From: Acinetobacter bereziniae LMG 1003 = CIP 70.12
GTDB taxonomy: Bacteria; Pseudomonadota; Gammaproteobacteria; Pseudomonadales; Moraxellaceae
Length of the DNA: 59,827 nucleotides
Assembly (NCBI RefSeq): GCF_000368925.1
Contig: NZ_KB849755.1
Coordinates: 1,604,174 to 1,664,000, forward strand
Direction: 5' to 3'
Shown: piece after piece, positions 1-7,465 of the stretch
Layout: every line of letters starts with the position of its first letter
Numbering within the stretch: the stretch's first letter is position 1
The notes under the pieces: generated by a model
Databases searched by the model: none
Told to the model about the DNA's origin: nothing
Seen by the model: the letters and a program-made list of their open reading frames with translations, nothing else
Position numbers and translations under genes: made by a program

Positions 1-73
1 TATTTGATTGTTGTGTACTTGCTTCAACCAATATCACATTCGTTGAATGACAAAAGGGACAGCTCAAGCTCAT
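1..73 (-). CDS. Partial zinc-ribbon protein (N-terminal end only)
   Basis: The minus strand opens an ATG at 73 preceded by a strong Shine-Dalgarno AAGGAG with 7 bases of spacing. The 24 codons visible before the left edge read Met-Ser-Leu-Ser-Cys-Pro-Phe-Cys-His-Ser-Thr-Asn and on. The Cys-x-x-Cys pair followed by a beta-strand-like stretch is the usual start of a small zinc ribbon. It lies on the same strand as, and downstream of, the 143-residue gene, so it probably belongs to the same integrated element. Nothing can be said about function, because the second zinc-binding pair lies outside the window. The ribosome binding site is good and the length short, so confidence is moderate. Confidence 0.45.
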   Translation of the reverse strand, partial: MSLSCPFCHSTNVILVEASTQQSN

Positions 74-100
74 GGCTCGACTCCTTAAATTTTGGGCACA

Positions 101-130
101 AAAAAGCCTGCTCAATGGCAGGCTCTGTTT
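101..130 (-). terminator. Intrinsic terminator-like hairpin upstream of the zinc-ribbon gene
   Basis: Positions 105-124 form a 7-bp stem (AGCCTGC / GCAGGCT) with a 6-base loop. On the minus strand it is followed at once by a run of T (A-run on plus at 100-105), and a T-rich stretch also follows on the plus side. It therefore looks like an intrinsic terminator usable on the minus strand. It ends only about 15 bases before the ribosome binding site of the partial gene at 1-73, so it could also act as an attenuator. Confidence 0.6.
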
Positions 131-281
131 TCATATTTTCATGTGATCTCAAAAGAGCTTCATGATTCTCATTAGGATGTTATGTATGTGAAATTATTTG
201 GAATGAATTAAAATTTACTTTTCAATTAGTAAATGATCTCTCCAATTTTTTCAAATACAACTATTGATATTATTCCAACAC

Positions 282-713
282 TCAAGCAGGTTTAAGCTGA
301 TGAGAAAGATTAGGCTGTGCTGAACCGGGTTTAGCAAGTTCTCTATAAATATCTAATTGACGATTAATCTCATTAATTTTTGACTGTAGATCAACTGCTA
401 TAAAATTACTTGATTCACCAATAGCCACCCAACCAGCTTGAACTTTTTCCATTTCATTACCTTTTTGCAACTTATGTAAGATCCATTGGTTCAGATGATA
501 AGCACGCATATAGGCTTCATGTTGATAGATCAATAAAGTACTAAAAACAATAATACGATCAGCATTATTCAACATATGAGTTTCAAAACTTTGTAGCTGT
601 TTGAATAGCACATTTGTTCGATGGATCAATAAATTTTCATTGAACCACGCTGGACCGACCAAGGCAATGTGAGTTTGTCTTTTTGATGTTAGTAAATATG
701 AAATAGAGAACAC
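282..713 (-). CDS. Unrecognised 143-residue protein of the integrated element
   Basis: I do not recognise a family. The frame is open for 143 codons and the predicted protein is mixed alpha, soluble, without signal peptide or membrane segment. It ends in a proline- and glutamine-rich tail. The only start giving the full length is a GTG at 713, which has no visible Shine-Dalgarno and lies inside one arm of a 12-bp inverted repeat (702-713 with 724-735). The true start may therefore be internal. It follows the Gp2-like gene at 749-1693 on the same strand with a short gap, so co-transcription is plausible unless the hairpin terminates transcription. Confidence 0.55.
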   Translation of the reverse strand: MFSISYLLTSKRQTHIALVGPAWFNENLLIHRTNVLFKQLQSFETHMLNNADRIIVFSTLLIYQHEAYMRAYHLNQWILHKLQKGNEMEKVQAGWVAIGESSNFIAVDLQSKINEINRQLDIYRELAKPGSAQPNLSHQLKPA

Positions 714-735
714 AGTATTAGCAGTGTTCTCTATT
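702..735. terminator. 12-bp stem, 10-base loop hairpin after the Gp2-like gene
   Basis: The arms 702-713 (AATAGAGAACAC) and 724-735 (GTGTTCTCTATT) are perfectly complementary around a 10-base loop. The hairpin sits just past the stop codon of the minus-strand gene at 749. The sequence after the stem is AT-rich but lacks a clean T-run, so it may be a weak terminator, an mRNA-stability or processing element, or a translational control element over the GTG start of the next gene. Confidence 0.45.
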
Positions 736-748
736 AAAAATTCAATAT

Positions 749-1693
749 TTATAAACCTCTACGGTTTTTCGAATCGATCACACCTTTACCGAAACTACGC
801 ATGTAGGCTGAATCCTTCACTCGAGGATGTTGTTGTTCTTTTTCTTCATTCACCAAATAAGGGACAACGTAATACAGAAAATTATTAAGTTTATTTTCAT
901 CATGACGATGAATCATTCCAATGCCTAAAATCCCCATCTCTTCATAGATCGCCATATAGTCAGGATGGTTACAGTTAAAAATATAACCATATCCATGAGT
1001 AATCTGCTTCCAGCACTCACCGACCCACTGCCCCATCATAAAACCTTCTTTATGTATATTTCCATCGTACATAAGCAAGAGATGGCAATGGTAGCCCTTG
1101 CTTATGCCATGCTCTAAAGCCCATGCATAACCATGTAAACCACTAAAGCAAGTATCCTGATCTGCGATACGCCGAAGCAAGACCTCTAAGGCTTGGTTAA
1201 ATACCTGAATGTTGTATAAGGCTTGATATTCTTTCTTGATAGATAGATCTACTCGAACAACTAATGTTCTCGCATAATGATGAATGAGTGTGGATGCATA
1301 TTCAAAAAGGCTCTGTTGATTCTTTAATTCACGTTGTTGATGTTCAATTAGTTGCTGTTGAACACAGCCTGATAATGACTGGATATAAGTCAAAATATGC
1401 CATACAGTCATTTCATCAAAATCTTTAATAGATTCATAATTTGCCTGTGGCATTTGGCTCAGTGTGTAATCAACGGTCTTCACCACCTCAATGAATATCA
1501 GCACAGCATTACAATAGTATAAATTAGCTTTATAGATTGGCTTAAATGACTGAACTAATTTTTGTAGGTCTATCATCAGGTTTTGATGATATAGATCATA
1601 ACTACCTAAGCAAACTTCTTGAATGAAATGGTCTACTGCTGCCAATACTTCTGCTTCATGGTAAAGCTGATCATATTGAATATTCTGGTACAT
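749..1693 (-). CDS. Inovirus Gp2 / YagK-YfjJ family protein (copy A)
   Basis: The C-terminal half matches the Gp2 / YagK-YfjJ pattern: a hydrophobic strand with Val-Arg-Val-Asp, then Gly-Tyr-Ala-Trp-x-Leu-Glu, then Tyr-His-Cys-His followed by Leu-Leu-Leu-Met, then a Leu/Gly-x-x-Trp helix, and a closing Arg-Ser-Phe-Gly. The His-x-His between hydrophobic residues is the layout of the metal-binding motif of HUH replication initiators. In inoviruses this family is linked to replication. Here the host is an integrated satellite-like element, so excision and replication of that element is the likely role (inference). The first in-frame ATG is at 1723, but only the ATG at 1693 has an upstream purine-rich AGAGAG at 7 bases, so I prefer it. 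A paralogue is transcribed divergently at 2114-3163. Confidence 0.7.
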   Translation of the reverse strand: MYQNIQYDQLYHEAEVLAAVDHFIQEVCLGSYDLYHQNLMIDLQKLVQSFKPIYKANLYYCNAVLIFIEVVKTVDYTLSQMPQANYESIKDFDEMTVWHILTYIQSLSGCVQQQLIEHQQRELKNQQSLFEYASTLIHHYARTLVVRVDLSIKKEYQALYNIQVFNQALEVLLRRIADQDTCFSGLHGYAWALEHGISKGYHCHLLLMYDGNIHKEGFMMGQWVGECWKQITHGYGYIFNCNHPDYMAIYEEMGILGIGMIHRHDENKLNNFLYYVVPYLVNEEKEQQHPRVKDSAYMRSFGKGVIDSKNRRGL

Positions 1694-2113
1694 TTGGATT
1701 CTCTCTCGAAACATAAGGTTCATATCTAAGAGAGAGATGTAAAATTTTACTGATCATGATTCTCTAGCAGGATGTTGTAGTCATCCTGCTCAGTTAAATG
1801 CTTAAAGGCTTTGGAACATACTATAGGGTTAGTTCTACATGTTTTTAGTGACTTGATATGGATACGTTATCTATAGCTCATTTGAGTATGGGCTATACTG
1901 AACTAAGCAACTCATAGTACTTACTCAACTAGATAAGATATTGTTTATATTATTAATATATTACTTATAATTAATAATATAAGATACCTGTTAAGTACCT
2001 TAAGCTATTACCTCGGTAAGATCATTGAACCATATGATGCTAACCATCGATGTATCCAAAGATATATCGAAATTTACTTAGGCTAAAGTTACGCCAATAA
2101 TTATTTTTGAGCT
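1694..2113. promoter_or_regulatory. Divergent intergenic region with AT-rich inverted repeat
   Basis: This roughly 400-base gap separates the two divergent Gp2-like genes and holds no gene. It contains a perfect 13-bp inverted repeat, 1945-1957 (TTATATTATTAAT) and 1970-1982 (ATTAATAATATAA), with a 12-base spacer. A looser dyad with TATAGC / GCTATA arms lies near 1870-1900. The very AT-rich dyad would be a strong DNA-unwinding or cruciform site. Promoters for both genes must lie here, and a replication origin for the element is a possible reading, because rolling-circle origins often sit beside the initiator gene. Confidence 0.5.
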
Positions 2114-3163
2114 ATGATGAATCCCCTTAGTCCCCCCCCTAACATTCAAAATGAAAGTTTAACAAAAAGAGTTGGTTCTCAAGAAACTTATGAGCTTAAA
2201 GTATTTAACGAAAATGAAGCATATCGTCAACTTGAAATCATTCTGCTCATTTTGTATTTAGAAAAAAATGGAACAAAACCGATCTACTTACAGCATCAAA
2301 AAAAGCAAAATACTTATACTATTGTTGATAAAAATATACATGAGTCACTTAGAAGAATTGATCCTCATTACCTTGAAGATAAAACTTGCACAAGTCCTGA
2401 AGTGGACTTATTTCGCAAGGTACTGAAAGAAAATATAACGCTTCATCATTTAACAGTTAGTCAGAGTGATTTTTGGATTCGAAGTCATAATGATGCTATT
2501 GCCCTAGCACCCAACCAATTTATTTTAAAAGCTGAAATTTTAAATGAATTTTGCCATCAGATTTCCTGTTCAATTGCAAGCGATACAAGCTATCAAAAAG
2601 CATCCCAATTACGCCAAGAAAAAAGTATTAATCAGAATAAGAAGATCAAACGACTTGTTCGAAAATTATTTAATACATTCAGAAAATTACTTGTCATTAA
2701 AATGGATTTTTTCATCCATCCTGATCATACAGTCCCACTTGAATTACTAAAAATTTACTTGCGGGCGTTCATCAAAAAACTTCACGCACCAAATGATAAA
2801 GTCCCACCGATTGTTGGTTTTGTTTGGAAATTAGAATACTCAGACTTGAAGAGATACCACTATCACTTCCTATTTTTTATGGATGCAAATGAGTTTACAG
2901 AAAATCATAACTTTGCCGATAAACTTGGTGAATTATGGCAAAGCATAACCTTAAAAAAAGGGGTTTATCAAAACTTCAAGCATGACAAGCCTGTTGGTAA
3001 AAATCTTGCTATCGGCGTTATCACTCATGATGACCAAGAAAAAATTGACGCATTGCACCTAATGATAGATCACATCACCAAGACAGAGCAGTTTATTATC
3101 GAAAAGGGTCAAACTAATCAACGAACATTTGGCTACAGTACTCGTAAGTATGCAACAAGATAA
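2114..3163 (+). CDS. Inovirus Gp2 / YagK-YfjJ family protein (copy B)
   Basis: This 349-residue protein shares the C-terminal domain of the divergent neighbour: Val-Ile-Lys-Met-Asp-Phe strand near residue 195, Gly-Phe-Val-Trp-Lys-Leu-Glu near 240, Tyr-His-Tyr-His-Phe-Leu-Phe-Phe near 255, Leu-Gly-Glu-Leu-Trp-Gln-Ser-Ile-Thr, then Ile-Thr-Lys-Thr-Glu-Gln and Arg-Thr-Phe-Gly at the end. The N-terminal 170 residues are less conserved. At the place where copy A carries Tyr-Leu-Val-Asn-Glu, this copy has His-Ile-Thr-Lys. If that tyrosine is the nicking residue, only copy A would be catalytic (inference from by-eye alignment). Tandem ATGs at 2114 and 2117 give an ambiguous start, and the Shine-Dalgarno is weak. 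Confidence 0.7.
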   Translation: MMNPLSPPPNIQNESLTKRVGSQETYELKVFNENEAYRQLEIILLILYLEKNGTKPIYLQHQKKQNTYTIVDKNIHESLRRIDPHYLEDKTCTSPEVDLFRKVLKENITLHHLTVSQSDFWIRSHNDAIALAPNQFILKAEILNEFCHQISCSIASDTSYQKASQLRQEKSINQNKKIKRLVRKLFNTFRKLLVIKMDFFIHPDHTVPLELLKIYLRAFIKKLHAPNDKVPPIVGFVWKLEYSDLKRYHYHFLFFMDANEFTENHNFADKLGELWQSITLKKGVYQNFKHDKPVGKNLAIGVITHDDQEKIDALHLMIDHITKTEQFIIEKGQTNQRTFGYSTRKYATR

Positions 3164-3277
3164 ATCAAGTAATTTACAATGATTTAGCTAGATTTATTGC
3201 AGAAGAGTAATTGAAAATACTTTAGAATCTACTTCCATCAAGGGCGTAATACTATCAGCTTAAACAACAGGGTTTTC

Positions 3278-4273
3278 ATGAATACACCAATAAACCAATT
3301 AAGTTTGATGACATCCCATGATCAAATACATTTTTGCGTAAATGTATATAACCTTTCTATTATGCACAAAATTTCAGCAATAATCACAAACCCAAGTTAT
3401 AGTGCATTCAAACAAAAAACGACTAAACATGGTAAGCATTATGTCTGTAAATCTCCACAAACCTACGAAGTATATGAACTTTTACAAAATTTTCCTGGCA
3501 TAAGCCAAGTGTTTCTCAAGCATAAATTTTACAAACTTAGTCAAAGTGTAAAAGCATTACATAAAGCTTATTCAGATTTAGGACCTAAATTAGGTAGACC
3601 AATCAATCCTTTATTTTTACCTAATGAGCAATATATACAAGACATCTTACCTATTGTAGATTCTTTTGAAAAAGAACTAAAAAAAGACTCAACGACTCGG
3701 ATAGCAATGGAGGATCGACTTCAACGCTTAGAGCTTATTAATGAGTCAAAAAAAGAAAATGCTCGAGTGATGAAAAAGCTTTTCAAAACCCAGCAACGAT
3801 TTAACCTTAATATTTTTACATATGTATTCGATATGAATAAATGTGAGTTCCGCGATAAATCATTTATTGAGCAAGGGCTTACAAAACAGATTTCACAAAT
3901 GATTGATAAATTTTATGATAATTATCAAACTGAAATTTTAGATTTATTTTTCCGTGTTCAACGTGATTTATCAAATAACTATGTACTTACTGTATATAGT
4001 GCTACTGAACGTGAATGCAAACCACTCTCGATGAAAGAGTTCATCCCACTAAGAAATGGCAGTTATCTCATCGTTTCACCGCATACAAATATTATATTAA
4101 CTGCCCATGAAGTTGATTATCCGATGGATATTCAAGATGTCGAGGGTACAAATGAAAAAACATGGAAAGCAATCTTCGGAGAAATCCTTTTCAAATACCA
4201 CTATTTCTATTATGAATCAGAATATGTTTCACCAAAATTCATTTACAAAAATTGTGGCACAAACTCTAAATAG
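3278..4273 (+). CDS. Unrecognised 331-residue protein of the integrated element
   Basis: I do not recognise it confidently. The start ATG at 3278 has an upstream CAGGG. It follows the plus-strand Gp2-like gene by 114 bases and could be co-transcribed with it. The middle (residues about 140-170) is charged and probably coiled-coil. From about residue 165 a Lys-Lys-Leu-Phe-Lys-Thr stretch, a hydrophobic strand, and later Tyr-Val-Leu-Thr-Val-Tyr resemble by eye the spacing of the Gp2 core in the preceding gene, but the His-x-His is absent. It may be a diverged, inactive relative or simply unrelated. Confidence 0.6.
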   Translation: MNTPINQLSLMTSHDQIHFCVNVYNLSIMHKISAIITNPSYSAFKQKTTKHGKHYVCKSPQTYEVYELLQNFPGISQVFLKHKFYKLSQSVKALHKAYSDLGPKLGRPINPLFLPNEQYIQDILPIVDSFEKELKKDSTTRIAMEDRLQRLELINESKKENARVMKKLFKTQQRFNLNIFTYVFDMNKCEFRDKSFIEQGLTKQISQMIDKFYDNYQTEILDLFFRVQRDLSNNYVLTVYSATERECKPLSMKEFIPLRNGSYLIVSPHTNIILTAHEVDYPMDIQDVEGTNEKTWKAIFGEILFKYHYFYYESEYVSPKFIYKNCGTNSK

Positions 4274-4332
4274 ATGGACTGAATACCATTTTTTAATCCT
4301 TAAGAATTAGTATATAAAATACATAATTGCAC

Positions 4333-5232
4333 TCAACCTGTATTCAATAAAATTTCCTTCAATATTTCAGGTTGATTCCTTAACTCATGGATGATGGTTT
4401 CAGCAATGTATCCACCACTGTAAGGCATTTTATACCCAAATTTTTCCATCTCTTTAGACGGGTATTTTGCCTTGAGTACCTGATTCAATTTTTTTAGCTC
4501 CATCTGTAATTTTTCTATTTTTTTAGCTGCTGAAGCAGTAGTTATTTTTCTAGTTATACCCTCTAGCTCGACAATGGCTTGCTTCGCTGACTGCTTATGC
4601 CACCCTAGTTTATCAAGCATTTCTTGCTTAAGCACGAGTTCAGACTTAATCCACTGAATATCGTATTCCTCAAAAGCTTTGTCCAGATCAACAAGCACAG
4701 AGTTAACTGCTTGATTTAAAGTCTTCCATTTACCATGACGTGCCACTTGTTCCCGTAAAATACGATATATAATTTCACGTCTTGGGTATAAATGCTTGTC
4801 GTAACGAGCTTTGACTGCAATGATAGCCTTTGCACTTTTCGCAAGTGTAGGGTTCTGAATAAACTCCAATCCACCAAGCATTTGCACAGAAGCAATTAAA
4901 ATATCTGAATATTGCCTTTGAAAAATTTTGGCAGGCAAGTTATTTACTTCAACCCTTAATGTATTAAGTTGTATTAAAAGCTCAGCGAGCTGAGATGGTT
5001 TGAAGGGAATATTCAAATCAGCCCCCATCATTTCAGCAAAAGAAATTCTTTCCTCATTTACTGAAAAATCATTCTGCTGCATTCTTTTTATGATTTTTTC
5101 TTTTTTATCTATGCATGATTGATTCTCCGTTGCAGTTGATTCATCATCCAACTCACACTGATAGTAGTAGCAAAAGTTTAACCATATATCCTGCTCAAGC
5201 AGCTCTACGTTTGATAATTTTTTATTATTCAC
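4333..5232 (-). CDS. Unrecognised 299-residue helical protein
   Basis: The protein is soluble and mostly alpha-helical, with a probable coiled coil around residues 215-255 (Ile-Glu-Lys-Leu-Gln-Met-Glu-Leu-Lys-Lys-Leu heptads). It has no signal peptide or membrane segment, and I know no family for it. The start is a GTG at 5232 with no clear Shine-Dalgarno, so the N terminus is uncertain. It is convergent with the 331-residue gene (59-base gap) and divergent from the AlpA-like gene, so its promoter lies in 5233-5445. Its place between replication-like genes and the integrase marks it as a cargo or regulatory gene of the element. Confidence 0.6.
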   Translation of the reverse strand: MNNKKLSNVELLEQDIWLNFCYYYQCELDDESTATENQSCIDKKEKIIKRMQQNDFSVNEERISFAEMMGADLNIPFKPSQLAELLIQLNTLRVEVNNLPAKIFQRQYSDILIASVQMLGGLEFIQNPTLAKSAKAIIAVKARYDKHLYPRREIIYRILREQVARHGKWKTLNQAVNSVLVDLDKAFEEYDIQWIKSELVLKQEMLDKLGWHKQSAKQAIVELEGITRKITTASAAKKIEKLQMELKKLNQVLKAKYPSKEMEKFGYKMPYSGGYIAETIIHELRNQPEILKEILLNTG

Positions 5233-5445
5233 AAGTTATTAAATTACAGATAATTAGATAGCATAATACTACTATTTTTTTTAGATGCACGTACTGCTCT
5301 ACTTTAAATCTTTTCTAAATTTTATAGTGACCTCATCAACAAACAGAACTAATCACTTAAAAATACGCGTTGCTCTCTGACCTGTATTTAAAGCTAGAAA
5401 CTAGTTCTTTCATCTAATTGTTATGACTACAAAAGGATCAAAGGT

Positions 5446-5667
5446 ATGGGCTACTTAACATCTAAAGAAATTCGCCACAAACTTAAAAATTGCTCTCCTT
5501 CAACATTATGGCGTTACCAACAACCTAATCAAAAAATGTTCGAACAACCGATGCCACAACCTATTAAAAAATGTGCTGGCTCTTCTAGTCTTTGGGATGA
5601 AGAAATGTTTAATGAATGGCTACTCAAATATTTCAATAACAACCAAATGAGTAATCTGTCTAGCTAG
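5446..5667 (+). CDS. AlpA-like excisionase / transcriptional regulator
   Basis: This 73-residue protein starts with Gly-Tyr-Leu-Thr-Ser-Lys-Glu-Ile-Arg and continues Ser-Pro-Ser-Thr-Leu-Trp-Arg-Tyr, the MerR/AlpA winged-helix pattern in which the Ser-x-x-Thr-x-x-Arg helix reads DNA. The second half has Pro-x-Pro-x-x-x-Lys and Leu-Trp-Asp-Glu-Glu-x-x-x-x-Trp, as in AlpA proteins. AlpA relatives activate or assist excision of P4-like elements next to the integrase. The start has a good AAGGA about 8 bases upstream. The gene converges on the integrase and overlaps its 3' end by 8 bases inside a perfect palindrome (5650-5677), so both proteins end in the same five residues. Confidence 0.8.
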   Translation: MGYLTSKEIRHKLKNCSPSTLWRYQQPNQKMFEQPMPQPIKKCAGSSSLWDEEMFNEWLLKYFNNNQMSNLSS

Positions 5668-5677
5668 ACAGATTACT
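5650..5677. terminator. 28-bp perfect palindrome spanning two convergent stop codons
   Basis: Positions 5650-5663 are the exact reverse complement of 5664-5677, with CTAG at the centre. Each strand therefore carries the same last codons Ser-Asn-Leu-Ser-Ser followed by TAG for the AlpA-like gene (plus) and for the integrase (minus). As RNA it can form a long stem and may act as a shared bidirectional terminator. It is also a candidate binding site for a dimeric protein. Confidence 0.75.
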
Positions 5678-6859
5678 TAACTTTTTCCACCATTTTTTAT
5701 AAGCTTTAGACATCTCTTTTTGATAATCATAATAGTCATATGTCCCCTGTTCTCCTGGCATCACATGTCCAACCATCAGTTCCGCAACATCCCTACTCGT
5801 AAACGCACTGAAATTTGTCCTAGCTGTACGCCGTAAATCATGCATAGACCAATGATCCATTTCAATTTTATAATTCTTCCTTGCAAATTGCATGAAGTTA
5901 TAAGGGGTATCTGTTGGCCCACTACGCCCCATTGGCTCTTTGCCATTTTCATGTGGGAAAATGTATTCAGAATTACTCAAATCAATTGCCGACTGAAGCC
6001 ACGGTTTGATCTCATCAATAATAGGTCGAACAATGTCCCCTTTACTTTCTCCTGTCTTATGATTTTCATACGGTACTGTCCATGTATTTTTACTAAAATC
6101 AAAATCTGATTTCCGTGCAAGCCTCAACTCACTATATCGATTACCATAAAACAAACATAACTTGAGAAATAAAACATTCCTTAATGATGTTCTAGACTCA
6201 TCACAAATTTTAAAAATTAAAGATAACTCATCATCTTGTAATACTCGAACAGTTTTATTTTTCTTAATATTCAAGTCACGTTTTCCAGTGATATGTCTTA
6301 TGGGGTTTTGCTCAATTAATTTTCGATTGATCCCCCAATCCAAACACTGCTTTGTATTCGTAAGAATGCGATCAGTTATCGATGGTGACTGTTTAAATTG
6401 CTCTTCTAGTAAATCTAACCACATATGTAATGTGATTTGCTCAGCAGGTATGCTACCTAACTTTGGGAAAACATAAAGTTCAAATGATCTCAAATATTGA
6501 TCTGCATTCTTTTTATTAGGAATACTATATTTCGCATGCCACTCACGAAATAACGCTTCAAAAGTTATAGCCTCTGTGATCTTGTGAAGCTCTATCTTTT
6601 TATGAATACGTGGGTCATGTCCCTTTTCTAAAATTGCTTTCATTTTCTGCAATTCAATACGAGCTTCTTTAAGGCTCATATTTGGATAGGTTCCCAAGTC
6701 TAAACGAGCTTGCTTATCGTTATATCGAAAACGCATCTGAAAAGTGAGCTTTCCTTTTTGCGATACACGAACGCTCAATCCATCTTGATCAGGCTCTGTA
6801 TGTATAGCTGAACGTTCACGATCTAGATTCTTCTTAAGCCAAGTATCTGTTAAAGGCAT
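5660..6859 (-). CDS. P4-type tyrosine recombinase (integrase)
   Basis: This 399-residue integrase catalyses site-specific recombination between element and chromosome. Residues 1-90 are the arm-binding DUF4102-like domain (Asp-Gly-Leu-Ser-Val-Arg-Val, Leu-Gly-Thr-Tyr-Pro-x-Met-Ser-Leu-Lys-Glu-Ala-Arg). A core-binding domain follows (Thr-Phe-Glu-Ala-Leu-Phe-Arg-Glu-Trp). The catalytic domain shows the Arg in Tyr-Gly-Asn-Arg-Tyr-Ser-Glu-Leu, Lys in His-Lys-Thr-Gly, His-x-x-Arg in His-Asp-Leu-Arg-Arg-Thr, Gly-His-Val-Met and the Tyr-Asp-x-Tyr-Asp-Tyr tyrosine region. The set looks complete, so it should be active. The length is normal for P4-type integrases. The region upstream (6860-7465) carries repeated 12-bp motifs that could be arm sites. 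Confidence 0.95.
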   Translation of the reverse strand: MPLTDTWLKKNLDRERSAIHTEPDQDGLSVRVSQKGKLTFQMRFRYNDKQARLDLGTYPNMSLKEARIELQKMKAILEKGHDPRIHKKIELHKITEAITFEALFREWHAKYSIPNKKNADQYLRSFELYVFPKLGSIPAEQITLHMWLDLLEEQFKQSPSITDRILTNTKQCLDWGINRKLIEQNPIRHITGKRDLNIKKNKTVRVLQDDELSLIFKICDESRTSLRNVLFLKLCLFYGNRYSELRLARKSDFDFSKNTWTVPYENHKTGESKGDIVRPIIDEIKPWLQSAIDLSNSEYIFPHENGKEPMGRSGPTDTPYNFMQFARKNYKIEMDHWSMHDLRRTARTNFSAFTSRDVAELMVGHVMPGEQGTYDYYDYQKEMSKAYKKWWKKLSNLSS

Positions 6860-7465
6860 TTTACTCCACCTGTGTACATATTTTTTTCAAGTAGCTAATT
6901 CTAGAAAATATGTACACACATATGTACACAAACATACTGACTAGACTTGAAATCTATTGAACGGGGTTGAAAGATATGTCAGATAAAGAATAGCAATATT
7001 TTTATACTTTTACAGCACTTACGATGATTTTATTATTATATTTGAAATAGGTTGAATGAGCTTGAATAGATATCAAATATTTGGGTGGGAAATAATCGCG
7101 AAAGTCCTACGCGCTGCTACTTCTGTAGCCAACTGTTCTTTAAACATAAAAAATCTACAATAGGTGCACAGTTACGTACACATTGAGAAATATGTACCTG
7201 AACTGAAAAATGAGAAATCAAAAATTGGCAATATTGTATCAGATTTCATTGCTATTTTAACGCTTGTTAATCAGGCTTAATTTATCGGTACATAGCCGTT
7301 AAAAAGTCGTATCAAGATTAAAATAAGAATGTGGAGGATATTTGAAAAACAGTCAACCTTGCACAGCATACTCAAAAACCAATCAGCGGTTAAAACTGCT
7401 TTAGCCTCTTTTCATCAAGAGAATCTGATCCGTGTTTAAAATAGATTGAATAGAAGATTTTTTAA
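6860..7465. promoter_or_regulatory. Integrase upstream region and probable right end of the element; repeated 12-bp motif
   Basis: No gene is visible here. A motif close to AATATGTACACA recurs: inverted at 6871-6882, direct at 6907-6918, again near 6919-6930 (CATATGTACACA), and as variants at about 7173-7182 (ACGTACAC) and 7190-7200 (ATATGTACCTG). The first two copies are exact inverted repeats. Their place beside the integrase start suggests arm-type integrase sites or AlpA/repressor operators, which would also regulate int. The element-chromosome junction should lie between these repeats and the MarC gene. I could not identify the attachment core, because the other end of the element is outside the window and no tRNA is visible. 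Confidence 0.5.

Noticed and set aside
5840..6476. Frames on the plus strand opposite the integrase
   Set aside because: Shadows of the integrase reading frame, with low-complexity or cysteine-odd translations and no ribosome sites.
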